Below are positions 7,795-14,955 of a DNA stretch of 39,194 nt, piece after piece; the stretch's first letter is position 1, and each line of letters opens with the position of its first letter. The DNA is from an uncultured SAR324 cluster bacterium (lineage in GTDB: Bacteria; SAR324; NAC60-12). The DNA is taken from positions 1-39,194 of the forward strand of contig CABXOR010000011.1 in the NCBI GenBank assembly GCA_902513935.1, in the 5' to 3' direction. Below the pieces are notes generated by a model, which did not search any database, was not told the DNA's origin, and was given only the letters and a program-made list of their open reading frames with translations. The position numbers were made by a program, and so were the translations under genes.

Positions 7795-8613
7795 TCAGCG
7801 TCCCTTCCAGACTGCTTGACGTTTGTTGATGAAAGAATCTACTCCCTCAGTCACATCATCCTCCATCATGTTACATGCCATGATTCCACTAGCAAATGCG
7901 TATGCATCTTCCATTTTACTTTCCAGTTGTTTGTAGAACATTTTTTTGCCTGTGGAAACAGCAACGGAGGATTTGGCAAGAATTGAGTCTGCAAGTTGTT
8001 TAACTTCTTCATCAAGTTTTTCCAACGGTGCCACACGGTTGAGCAGGCCCCAACTGAGTGCTGTGCTTGCGTCAATGAAATCGCCAGTAAGCAACAATTC
8101 CATTGCCTTTTTGCGCGGTATATTTCGGCTCACCGGAACTGCCGGAGTAGAACAAAACAAACCTACATTGATTCCGGACGTGGCAAAACGAGTGTCCTCT
8201 GCCGCCACCGCCAAATCGCAGGCCGCCACCAATTGACAGCCTGCCGCAGTAGCAATCCCATGTACCCTGGCAATGACAGGTTGAGGCATTTGATTCAGTG
8301 TCATCATCATCCTGCTGCACTGCTTAAAGAGCGATTTGTAGTACTTTTCTTTCCGTGTGGCAATCATTTCTTTCAAATCATGTCCGGCACAGAACACTTT
8401 GCCCGCACCTTGTAAAATCACCAGTCTGACTGCATTGTTTTCTGCGATTCTCTCCAGCTTTTCCTGTAGAGAAGTGAGCATTGCTTCAGACAATGCATTG
8501 AATTGTCTGGGGCGATTCAATGTTAAGGTGGCAACACCATTTCCCATTTCTTGAAGTACCAGATCTTCTGCTGCAGAAGAATTTGGGTAGATTTGCTTTG
8601 CATTTGTGTTCAT
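7795..8613 (-). CDS. Enoyl-CoA hydratase/isomerase family protein (ECHDC3-like)
   Basis: A 272-residue crotonase-fold protein. The oxyanion-hole segments are CAGHDLKEM (75-83) and HGIATAAGCQLVAACDLA (118-135). The region where classical hydratases carry the catalytic Glu reads GLFCSTPAVPVSR (151-163), without an acidic residue. This form is characteristic of the ECHDC3-like branch, so a normal hydratase reaction is doubtful and another acyl-CoA (isomerase, hydrolase or binding) role is possible. The ATG overlaps the stop of the upstream hydrolase gene by four bases (ATGA), so the two are translated from one message. Confidence 0.85.
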   Translation of the reverse strand: MNTNAKQIYPNSSAAEDLVLQEMGNGVATLTLNRPRQFNALSEAMLTSLQEKLERIAENNAVRLVILQGAGKVFCAGHDLKEMIATRKEKYYKSLFKQCSRMMMTLNQMPQPVIARVHGIATAAGCQLVAACDLAVAAEDTRFATSGINVGLFCSTPAVPVSRNIPRKKAMELLLTGDFIDASTALSWGLLNRVAPLEKLDEEVKQLADSILAKSSVAVSTGKKMFYKQLESKMEDAYAFASGIMACNMMEDDVTEGVDSFINKRQAVWKGR

Positions 8614-9878
8614 TTTATCCCTTGTTGGTTATTGTAATATTCGTGAAGCAAAAACAGGTAACGCTCTATCGTTGGTACTATACACTGTGCCGTTAATGAG
8701 GGGAAAATGTCAAATGAATGTTCTACTAAAGGCAGAGTCAACAATGCGGAATGACTTTTATTTTTTGTCTGAAGGGCATGCCAAAATGCTTGTGTTTCCT
8801 GTACAGGAATCAGAGCATCTGTCTCGCCCTGAAGCAGTAAAAACGGGGGAATATTTTTGGAGACCCAGTTTGCCGGATTAATTTGATGATAGCATTCCGG
8901 TTCTGTTTCGGGAGTTCCTCTGCAAACCATTTTCAAAACTCCTTCTTTGGCAGGGTAAGGTGTATTTTTACTAAACGGTGCGCTGAAATCGGAGACACCA
9001 TAGACTGGTACACAGCCTTGAATTCTGGTGTCCTCCTGTTCAAATCCAGGTTGAAATTCTGACTCGTTAGGAGTAAGTGCCATCAATGCCGCTAAATGAC
9101 CTCCGGCTGAACCACCTGTTGAGATAATAAAATCTGTGTCGATTCCAAATTCGTCTGCATGGTTACGAATCCACTTCAATGCACGCTTGATGTCAATCAA
9201 ATGCTGAGGGAATTTTATGTCCGGACTGAAGCGGTAGCCGACTGAAAAACAAACCCACCCCTGTGCTGCCATATGTATCATTAAAAATGCGGCTTGACGT
9301 TTGCTACCGCTAATCCATGCTCCACCGTGAATTTGCAATAATACGGGGCGCTTCTTTTTTGAACTTCGAGGACGATAAATATCCAGTCTGAGCTGCAAAT
9401 CGTCTTCTTCAAAAAACACGTTGTTCCTTATTATTTCTATCCGTGGATCTTCTAAAATACTGTTCGGATTTAACCAACTGTGCCAGTTAACTTCCAAAAA
9501 ATTGTCTGGAGGAGAGAAAAAAGTTGAACTGTTTTGCCAAATACTGCCCAACTGTTCTTCTAATTGTTGATCAAAGCGTGCAGGTAAATTTAAAATTATC
9601 CAGAGGCGGGTAATCAAGATAATCCAGCAGCAAAGATGAATCACAAGACCAGCCCAACCAAGCGTCTGGCTGAAAATGTCCGAAAATGAGAAAAGAAGTG
9701 CTATTCCTGTATTAAGCAGTATCCACTGCGGAAGCAAATCACCGACTAACCATCCCAGTGCAAAAGAAATAAGTAATGTGAAAAAAGAAGAACTTCTGCG
9801 TTTAGCAAGAGGATGGAAAACATTGAGTGTCAGAAATACAGAACTTAATGTCCAGAATATGAAGAGAATTGTGACCAT
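8610..9878 (-). CDS. Membrane-anchored alpha/beta hydrolase (esterase/lipase family)
   Basis: A 422-residue protein with three hydrophobic segments at the N-terminus (about 2-21, 31-63, 71-96), then a carboxylesterase-type alpha/beta hydrolase domain. The oxyanion motif is HGGAW (184-188), the nucleophile Ser257 lies in GGSAGG (255-260), and probable acid and base are Asp354 (GETDALIP) and His387 (VEHSFD). The fold matches the hormone-sensitive-lipase/BD-FAE group. The membrane part is unusual for that group and places the enzyme at the inner membrane. It is co-translated with the downstream enoyl-CoA hydratase-like gene, suggesting release and handling of an acyl group, which is inference. 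Confidence 0.82.
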   Translation of the reverse strand: MVTILFIFWTLSSVFLTLNVFHPLAKRRSSSFFTLLISFALGWLVGDLLPQWILLNTGIALLFSFSDIFSQTLGWAGLVIHLCCWIILITRLWIILNLPARFDQQLEEQLGSIWQNSSTFFSPPDNFLEVNWHSWLNPNSILEDPRIEIIRNNVFFEEDDLQLRLDIYRPRSSKKKRPVLLQIHGGAWISGSKRQAAFLMIHMAAQGWVCFSVGYRFSPDIKFPQHLIDIKRALKWIRNHADEFGIDTDFIISTGGSAGGHLAALMALTPNESEFQPGFEQEDTRIQGCVPVYGVSDFSAPFSKNTPYPAKEGVLKMVCRGTPETEPECYHQINPANWVSKNIPPFLLLQGETDALIPVQETQAFWHALQTKNKSHSALLTLPLVEHSFDIFPSLTAQCIVPTIERYLFLLHEYYNNQQGIK

Positions 9879-9947
9879 GCGGCTTTATAAAAGCTATGCA
9901 GAGTCCTCTTTAAGAATTACTAAGAGAAAAGTAAGGGAAGTTAGAAA

Positions 9948-9981
9948 CTGTGTTTAACACTTTACTTTCAGTAAAACACAG
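9948..9981 (-). terminator. Probable rho-independent terminator after rpsI
   Basis: CTGTGTTT (9948-9955) and AAACACAG (9974-9981) pair exactly. On the minus strand the stem starts nine bases after the rpsI stop and is followed by TTTC. The U-tract is short, so efficiency is uncertain. A nested TTTACT/AGTAAA pairing is also possible. Confidence 0.5.
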
Positions 9982-9989
9982 CCAATAAA

Positions 9990-10391
9990 TTAACGTTTAG
10001 AAAATTGATATTTTTTACGTGCACCCGGCTGTCCGTATTTCTTACGTTCAACTTTGCGGGAGTCACGGGTCAGCATTCCAGCCTTTTTCAGGACATCACG
10101 TGAGTCTTCGAGAGCAAGTAATAATGCACGTGAAATTCCATGTCGAATAGCACCTGCTTGACCTGAAAGTCCGCCGCCGTGAACGTTGATAAATATATCA
10201 AATTTTTCAAGTGACTCGGTTATTTCCAAGGGCTGACGGAGAACCATTTTAAGAGTTTCTCGACCAAAATAATCTTCAACAGGTCGTTTGTTTACTACAA
10301 TTTCACCTTTTCCCGGCCTGAGGTAAACGCGGGCTACGGAGTCTTTTCGGCGTCCAGTTCCGTAGTATTGTACAGTTGCTATTTTTGCCAT
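9990..10391 (-). CDS. rpsI: 30S ribosomal protein S9
   Basis: Full-length S9 of 133 residues. Diagnostic parts are [15 protein letters not shown] near the N-terminus, [15 protein letters not shown] in the middle and the basic C-terminal tail ending KKYQFSKR, which reaches the ribosomal P-site tRNA. It starts three bases after the rplM stop, the standard bacterial rplM-rpsI pair. Confidence 0.98.
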   Translation of the reverse strand: MAKIATVQYYGTGRRKDSVARVYLRPGKGEIVVNKRPVEDYFGRETLKMVLRQPLEITESLEKFDIFINVHGGGLSGQAGAIRHGISRALLLALEDSRDVLKKAGMLTRDSRKVERKKYGQPGARKKYQFSKR

Positions 10392-10394
10392 AAG

Positions 10395-10838
10395 TCAGAT
10401 ATTAAGGGGCTGAGGTTGTTGAGATTCGTGTGGGTGCTCCGAACCAGTATAAACTTTTAAACGCTGAAGGGTACGTCGGTTGAGTGCATTTTTTGGCATC
10501 ATACCTTTGACAGCACCTTCCACAATGCGCTCTGGATGTTTTTCCTGCAGTTCATAATATCTGGCGCTCTTAATTCCTCCAGGATATCCAGTATGATGAT
10601 AGTATATTTTATCCTCATTTTTTTTACCGCTTACGTGGATTTTTTCTGCATTAACCACAATTACAAAATCTCCTGTGTCTACATGTGGAGAAAACAAAGT
10701 TTTATGCTTTCCACGCAGCACATGGGCAATCTGTGTTGCTAACCGGCCTAGTGTCCGGCCCTCTGCATCCACAATCCACCAGGCTCGCGTGTGGGTGCCA
10801 TTGTAGAAATCCTCTTTTCTAGCAAATTTAGTATTCAT
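10395..10838 (-). CDS. rplM: 50S ribosomal protein L13
   Basis: Full-length L13 of 147 residues. Motifs include [19 protein letters not shown], the [18 protein letters not shown] block, [10 protein letters not shown] and [14 protein letters not shown]. It leads the rplM-rpsI transcript. The 393-base gap upstream must hold the promoter; I could not identify a recognised L13 leader structure in it. Confidence 0.98.
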   Translation of the reverse strand: MNTKFARKEDFYNGTHTRAWWIVDAEGRTLGRLATQIAHVLRGKHKTLFSPHVDTGDFVIVVNAEKIHVSGKKNEDKIYYHHTGYPGGIKSARYYELQEKHPERIVEGAVKGMMPKNALNRRTLQRLKVYTGSEHPHESQQPQPLNI

Positions 10839-11231
10839 TAATTATCTCAATCTTTTTTTATGAAATTAACCAATTCTTTTTTCAGGCGTTTTAATTAAAT
10901 ATCTACCGCAAAGCTTTTACATTCTGCAGTATTATTAGTTTATTTGCAAGACCTTAATATACTTTTTGGATTTATTGATGAAAAAAATTAAAGATTTTTT
11001 TAGCATTAATTATTGAATTTTCTAGTCAGTCACTAGTTTTATCTTGTAATCCGCAAAAGTATGAGTGGGATCTTATAAGATATCAGTATTTGACCAGATA
11101 TTCCCTTTCGGTCGGGAAGACATGCTGAAGTCAATAATATAACCATATTACGAGAAATAATGATTCACGATTAATGTACTGCACCGTTGATATTTTCCCT
11201 GATGAGGACCTATTCATTGTGGAATCAAATC
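10839..11231. other. 393-base intergenic region upstream of rplM
   Basis: There is no supported gene. It lies between the rplM start and the stop of the GGDEF gene, both minus strand. It is AT-rich near rplM and must contain that promoter. The perfect 12-bp palindrome ATCTTATAAGAT lies at 11070-11081, and a weak TTCCC/GGGAA stem near 11100-11118 could end the GGDEF transcript. Confidence 0.5.
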
Positions 11232-12653
11232 TCAGTCAGGCTCGGACGCAACCATTGTGTTCCTTCCTCTCTTTTTCCCCTCATATAAACAGTTATCAGC
11301 TTTTTTCAAGAGGAGTTCCCTTGTATCTGCATCTTCCGGAAATGTTGCAATCCCAAGTGTACAAGTGAGATTACCCAGCGGTTGCTGTTCCTGATTTGGG
11401 AACTTTCCATCAGCAATTGCCGTGTGCAGTTTTTCACCAATCAAAAGCGCATTCATTTTTCCACATTTTGGTAAAATGACTACAAATTCATCACCTCCAA
11501 AACGTGCAGCCAAGTCACCTCTCCGGACGCTGTTTTTGAAGATAGTGGCAACTGAGGCAAGGACAACGTCGCCCATTTGATGACCATGTGTATCATTATA
11601 ATGTTTAAAGTGATCCACATCAGCGATTACAAACGAGAATGGTTGTTGTTCTTCTGGGTATAGGGTTACCATTGCCTCCAGAAACTCATCCATCCTGCGG
11701 CGGTTAGCTAATCCGGTAAGTCTGTCTGTGTCAGCAGCAATCTCTACCTGTTCCAACTCTTTATGAAGATAATGATCTTTTCGGGTTTTGGCAATTATGT
11801 GCTTCAAGTCAAAATCTGAAAATGGTTTGCTCAAAAAATCTGTCACGCTGAGTCCCGCAAGAAAGCGTCGGTTTTCTTCTTTATTACAATATTTACTAAC
11901 AACCAGGATGGGCGAAAAATGAGAGCAGCAAATTTCAATCAAGATATGAATAGAATCTTTTCGGGAAAACCCTCCTGTAAAATTTTCAGGATCAATTATT
12001 AGAAAATCGAAATTATACTTTTGCTGATTTTCAATAAAATTTTTGTATGATCCAAATTCAACTACTCGGGCTTTGTTCCATTCATTTGCAATTATGTTTT
12101 TGATTGAAGTACGATATTCTTTGTCCGGATCAAGAATGCCGATTATCGGGAGTGTTCCTTCTTGTGTCCGGACATTTTTATTCAACAAGAACTGTGCGGT
12201 TGTTTGTTTCAGTTTTTCTGCAAGAATATGTGAAAACATCAAATATGCAACAGAGACTTTTGTGTCATTCCCTTTAACTTTGAAAAGATGATTTGGGAAA
12301 ATCACCACTTTAGAATTTTCTTCTGCAATAACATCGGCGAATGGATTAGGATCGTCGTTGATGATTGACATTTCACCTACAACATCTCCGGGAAGATCAA
12401 GACGCATGATGAAAAGACTTTGTGAAGTTACCGCCAGAGAACCTTCCAGAAGGACTATCAACTCGGGTGGTTTGGGATGATCTTTTCGAATCAGGTACTC
12501 GTCTGCATTCAAGGAAACTAATTCACCTTGACGCAGCATTTCTTTAAGGTAAGATAGGCTGATCTCATTGAAGTAGCGTCCGGACTTGATGATTTCTGTA
12601 ACAAGATTCAGTTCTTTCTCGTTCTTGGGTGATGAGAGTGATTTTCGCTGCAT
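11232..12653 (-). CDS. Diguanylate cyclase with cyclic-nucleotide-binding-like and receiver domains
   Basis: A 473-residue cytoplasmic signalling protein. Residues 30-155 resemble a cNMP-binding beta-roll (LPGDVVGEMSII). Residues 168-292 form a response-regulator receiver with probable phospho-acceptor Asp221 (FLIIDPEN) and Lys276 (FLSKPF). Residues 305-465 form a GGDEF domain with DRLTGLANRR and an intact GGDEF at 386-390. An RxxD inhibitory site (Arg377 to Asp380) stands five residues before it, so active c-di-GMP synthesis with product inhibition is likely. No partner histidine kinase is adjacent. It is a single gene, divergent from the PrsW-like gene over about 130 bases. Confidence 0.88.
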   Translation of the reverse strand: MQRKSLSSPKNEKELNLVTEIIKSGRYFNEISLSYLKEMLRQGELVSLNADEYLIRKDHPKPPELIVLLEGSLAVTSQSLFIMRLDLPGDVVGEMSIINDDPNPFADVIAEENSKVVIFPNHLFKVKGNDTKVSVAYLMFSHILAEKLKQTTAQFLLNKNVRTQEGTLPIIGILDPDKEYRTSIKNIIANEWNKARVVEFGSYKNFIENQQKYNFDFLIIDPENFTGGFSRKDSIHILIEICCSHFSPILVVSKYCNKEENRRFLAGLSVTDFLSKPFSDFDLKHIIAKTRKDHYLHKELEQVEIAADTDRLTGLANRRRMDEFLEAMVTLYPEEQQPFSFVIADVDHFKHYNDTHGHQMGDVVLASVATIFKNSVRRGDLAARFGGDEFVVILPKCGKMNALLIGEKLHTAIADGKFPNQEQQPLGNLTCTLGIATFPEDADTRELLLKKADNCLYEGKKRGRNTMVASEPD

Positions 12654-12783
12654 TGGAGTTTTTCTTTACATTCTTGCTACATGCTGCAGGCTCCCTCCAG
12701 TCAACATGTAAGATTTTTTTTACAGTTTCCACGGAAACTATGCCACGAACAAAAAGCAATTACAACACTTAGAAAAAGTTAGT

Positions 12784-13515
12784 ATGCTGCCCATTATCGG
12801 AATTGTCCTGGTTCCAGGGATTCTCTGGGGCTGGGTATTTTATCATGCGCAGCGCTACAAAAAAGTTTACCTGCCCTTACTGCTCGTCCTTTTTCTAGGA
12901 GGAATGGCATGTGGGATGCTGGCTCTAGTCTTAAATCATGCGGTTGAAAAATATACACTATTCTGGCCGGAAGCACCATTACCACAGATTATATTACTTG
13001 GTAAATCGATACCCCTGTTTAGTTCAGGATTCTGGTTTCTAGTTGGTATAAATGAGGAGTTTGCAAAGTTGCTTGTATTGCTGGCAGTAGTTTTTCCAAG
13101 CCGCCATCTGAAGGATCCTTTTGATGGAATTCTCTATGCTGCAGTAGTTTCAGTTGGGTTTGCAACAATGGAAAACTTTTATTATCTGGATCAGTTTGGA
13201 GTGGCAGTTGTTGCTACAAGAACAGTCATTACCATTCCTGCACATGCTTTTATGAGTGTACCAATGGGATATTATACGGCAAAATCACGCATAGCGCTTG
13301 ACTCCTCCAAAGAAATAAAATTCAGATATTTTCTGCCGATGATCATAATATTTCAAGGATGGCTCATTTCTGCATTTTTGCACGGTCTGTATGACTTTTT
13401 TCTGTCTTTGAAGATGGAGAGAGAAGCATATTTACTGATCATCATAATGGGATGCATCAGTGTGTGGCTTGGAAAAATTGCTCTGAAGGTGAGCAGAAGG
13501 AAGGTTGAAAGATGA
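12784..13515 (+). CDS. PrsW-family intramembrane metalloprotease
   Basis: A 243-residue integral membrane protein with about seven hydrophobic segments. Family residues present are Glu91-Glu92 and Lys95 in NEEFAK, FATMENFYYL (Glu130, Asn131), His154 in IPAHAF, and HGLYD (His200, Asp204). This is the CPBP/PrsW-like glutamic or metalloprotease set. PrsW in Bacillus cleaves an anti-sigma factor; the substrate here is unknown and no sigma/anti-sigma pair is nearby. Divergent from the GGDEF regulator and convergent with the lipoprotein gene. Confidence 0.82.
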   Translation: MLPIIGIVLVPGILWGWVFYHAQRYKKVYLPLLLVLFLGGMACGMLALVLNHAVEKYTLFWPEAPLPQIILLGKSIPLFSSGFWFLVGINEEFAKLLVLLAVVFPSRHLKDPFDGILYAAVVSVGFATMENFYYLDQFGVAVVATRTVITIPAHAFMSVPMGYYTAKSRIALDSSKEIKFRYFLPMIIIFQGWLISAFLHGLYDFFLSLKMEREAYLLIIIMGCISVWLGKIALKVSRRKVER

Positions 13516-13640
13516 AGGAATAAAGGATTATGTAATGGTTTAGTTTGAATTTAAAATCTAAACAGTAATTGCCTGCCTGGTATAAATTTCACTTTTGAAT
13601 ATTTTTTGAAGAACACAGCAACTCCAATATAAAACGGTTA

Positions 13641-14333
13641 TCACATCATTTCCAATTTGAGGTTTCCAATAATTCTGAAAACTTCAGGTCTAACTTCTGA
13701 ATGTTTGTACAACTGCTCAAAATCAGTTAACAAATAATTAAGGGCTTTTTGCTGTAATGCCATATCTTTATTGGTAGAAACAACGCTTCCAAGAAGAATG
13801 ATTAAATCCCTGGTATGCCTGGTTGAAGTAGACTGATCAAGCCCGGTATAAATAAGATCCACGCTCTCAAAAATTAGTTTTGAGTTTGCTAATTCATCTG
13901 CAATATCAATGATTTCCTGGACCAGCACAAAACGATCTTGACCGGAAACATTCAGAAACTGTTTGTTCAGCAGAGCAAGATTCACCAGCTTCAGATATCG
14001 CCGGGATTCTGCATAATCTGGAGAGTGAAGTGGAACCTTAGACAATTCAATAATTGCAATTTGGTACTGTTTCTGTTCAAAAGCTGCTATTCCTTTTCTG
14101 AAAGGCACTTTCTGAATCATCCAGATTGCCTGCGGATAGAATGTAGATTCCGGACTGATTTCACGAAAGTGAGACTTGGCTATTTCGTAATTACCTTCAT
14201 CAAGGGCTTTTTTACCGGCCTCATAAGATTCGTTCACTGGTTCTGTCGAATCGCTAAACCAACTACAGCCTGTTACCAGGACAGCAAATATAACCAAAAC
14301 CAGATATTTATGCTGCATTTTGTATTTTTTCAT
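13641..14333 (-). CDS. Tetratricopeptide-like lipoprotein of unknown function
   Basis: A 230-residue protein with a lipoprotein signal: a basic start (MKKYKMQHK), a hydrophobic stretch and the lipobox LVTGC with Cys23. The mature part is helical, with TPR-like features such as AGKKALDEGNYEIAKSHF and AAFEQKQYQIAIIELSKV, which suggest a scaffold. ATG 14333 is chosen because it lies 13 bases after the hemJ stop, has GAGAAA just upstream, and makes the lipobox position normal; an in-frame start at 14369 would overlap hemJ. Probably anchored in the outer or inner membrane facing the periplasm. I recognise no specific family. Confidence 0.7.
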   Translation of the reverse strand: MKKYKMQHKYLVLVIFAVLVTGCSWFSDSTEPVNESYEAGKKALDEGNYEIAKSHFREISPESTFYPQAIWMIQKVPFRKGIAAFEQKQYQIAIIELSKVPLHSPDYAESRRYLKLVNLALLNKQFLNVSGQDRFVLVQEIIDIADELANSKLIFESVDLIYTGLDQSTSTRHTRDLIILLGSVVSTNKDMALQQKALNYLLTDFEQLYKHSEVRPEVFRIIGNLKLEMM

Positions 14334-14346
14334 TTTCTCGACAGGT

Positions 14347-14889
14347 TCAATTATTTTCGGTAGACTCATTTTTTCGACGCTTAGCCAGCCACTGCAGCGT
14401 TCCGCTAATTAGCAAAATTAAACCACCCAGGATAATTGAAAAAATGCTCCACAAAAACTCATTCTTAAATACCACAATAAAAACGATACTGACTAGGAGC
14501 AGAGTAGGGATTTCATTAAAGAAACGAAATTGTTTTGCGCTCCAGTTGCACTTATCATGTAGCAGTTGTTTGCGAAGATGTCCGCACAATAAATGATATC
14601 CGACCAAAATTGCCGCGATGCCTAATTTAGAGTGCAGCCAATTTTGTAAACCAATTTCAAAAATTAAGGCAGTTCCAAAGACAATCGAGATGCACAGGCC
14701 GGGCCAAGTAATTCCGTAATAAAGACGTCGTTCCATCTGCGAAAACTGCAGTTTTAATGCAGTTCGTAACGGTTCAGAACGCTGATTTGTCTCCTGGTGA
14801 TAAACAAAAAGCCGCCCCAGATAAAAGAGTCCTGCAAACCACACAATAACGCCAATAATGTGAAGTGCTTTAATGTAAAGAAAATACAT
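14347..14889 (-). CDS. hemJ: Protoporphyrinogen IX oxidase HemJ
   Basis: HemJ oxidises protoporphyrinogen IX to protoporphyrin IX in the inner membrane, the penultimate haem step. The protein has 180 residues and four to five membrane helices, and starts with MYFLYIKALHIIGVIVWFAG. His10 and Lys88 fall at exactly the positions of the essential His10 and Lys88 reported for Synechocystis HemJ. The length is slightly above the usual 140-150 because of a C-terminal helix pair. It is followed closely by the lipoprotein gene. hemB lies elsewhere in the window, so haem genes are not clustered. Confidence 0.85.
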   Translation of the reverse strand: MYFLYIKALHIIGVIVWFAGLFYLGRLFVYHQETNQRSEPLRTALKLQFSQMERRLYYGITWPGLCISIVFGTALIFEIGLQNWLHSKLGIAAILVGYHLLCGHLRKQLLHDKCNWSAKQFRFFNEIPTLLLVSIVFIVVFKNEFLWSIFSIILGGLILLISGTLQWLAKRRKNESTENN

Positions 14890-14955
14890 GATTCAAATTA
14901 ATTGAGTTATATTAACGAGAGTGAGGGAGACGATATTTCCCTGAAAAATTTTAAA

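Noticed and set aside
7765..8554. Several plus-strand open frames opposite the enoyl-CoA hydratase gene
   Set aside because: They run antisense to a clear crotonase gene and show no family features or ribosome sites.
8606..8881. Plus-strand open frame of 91 codons antisense to the hydrolase
   Set aside because: It overlaps the well-supported hydrolase C-terminus, which includes catalytic His387.
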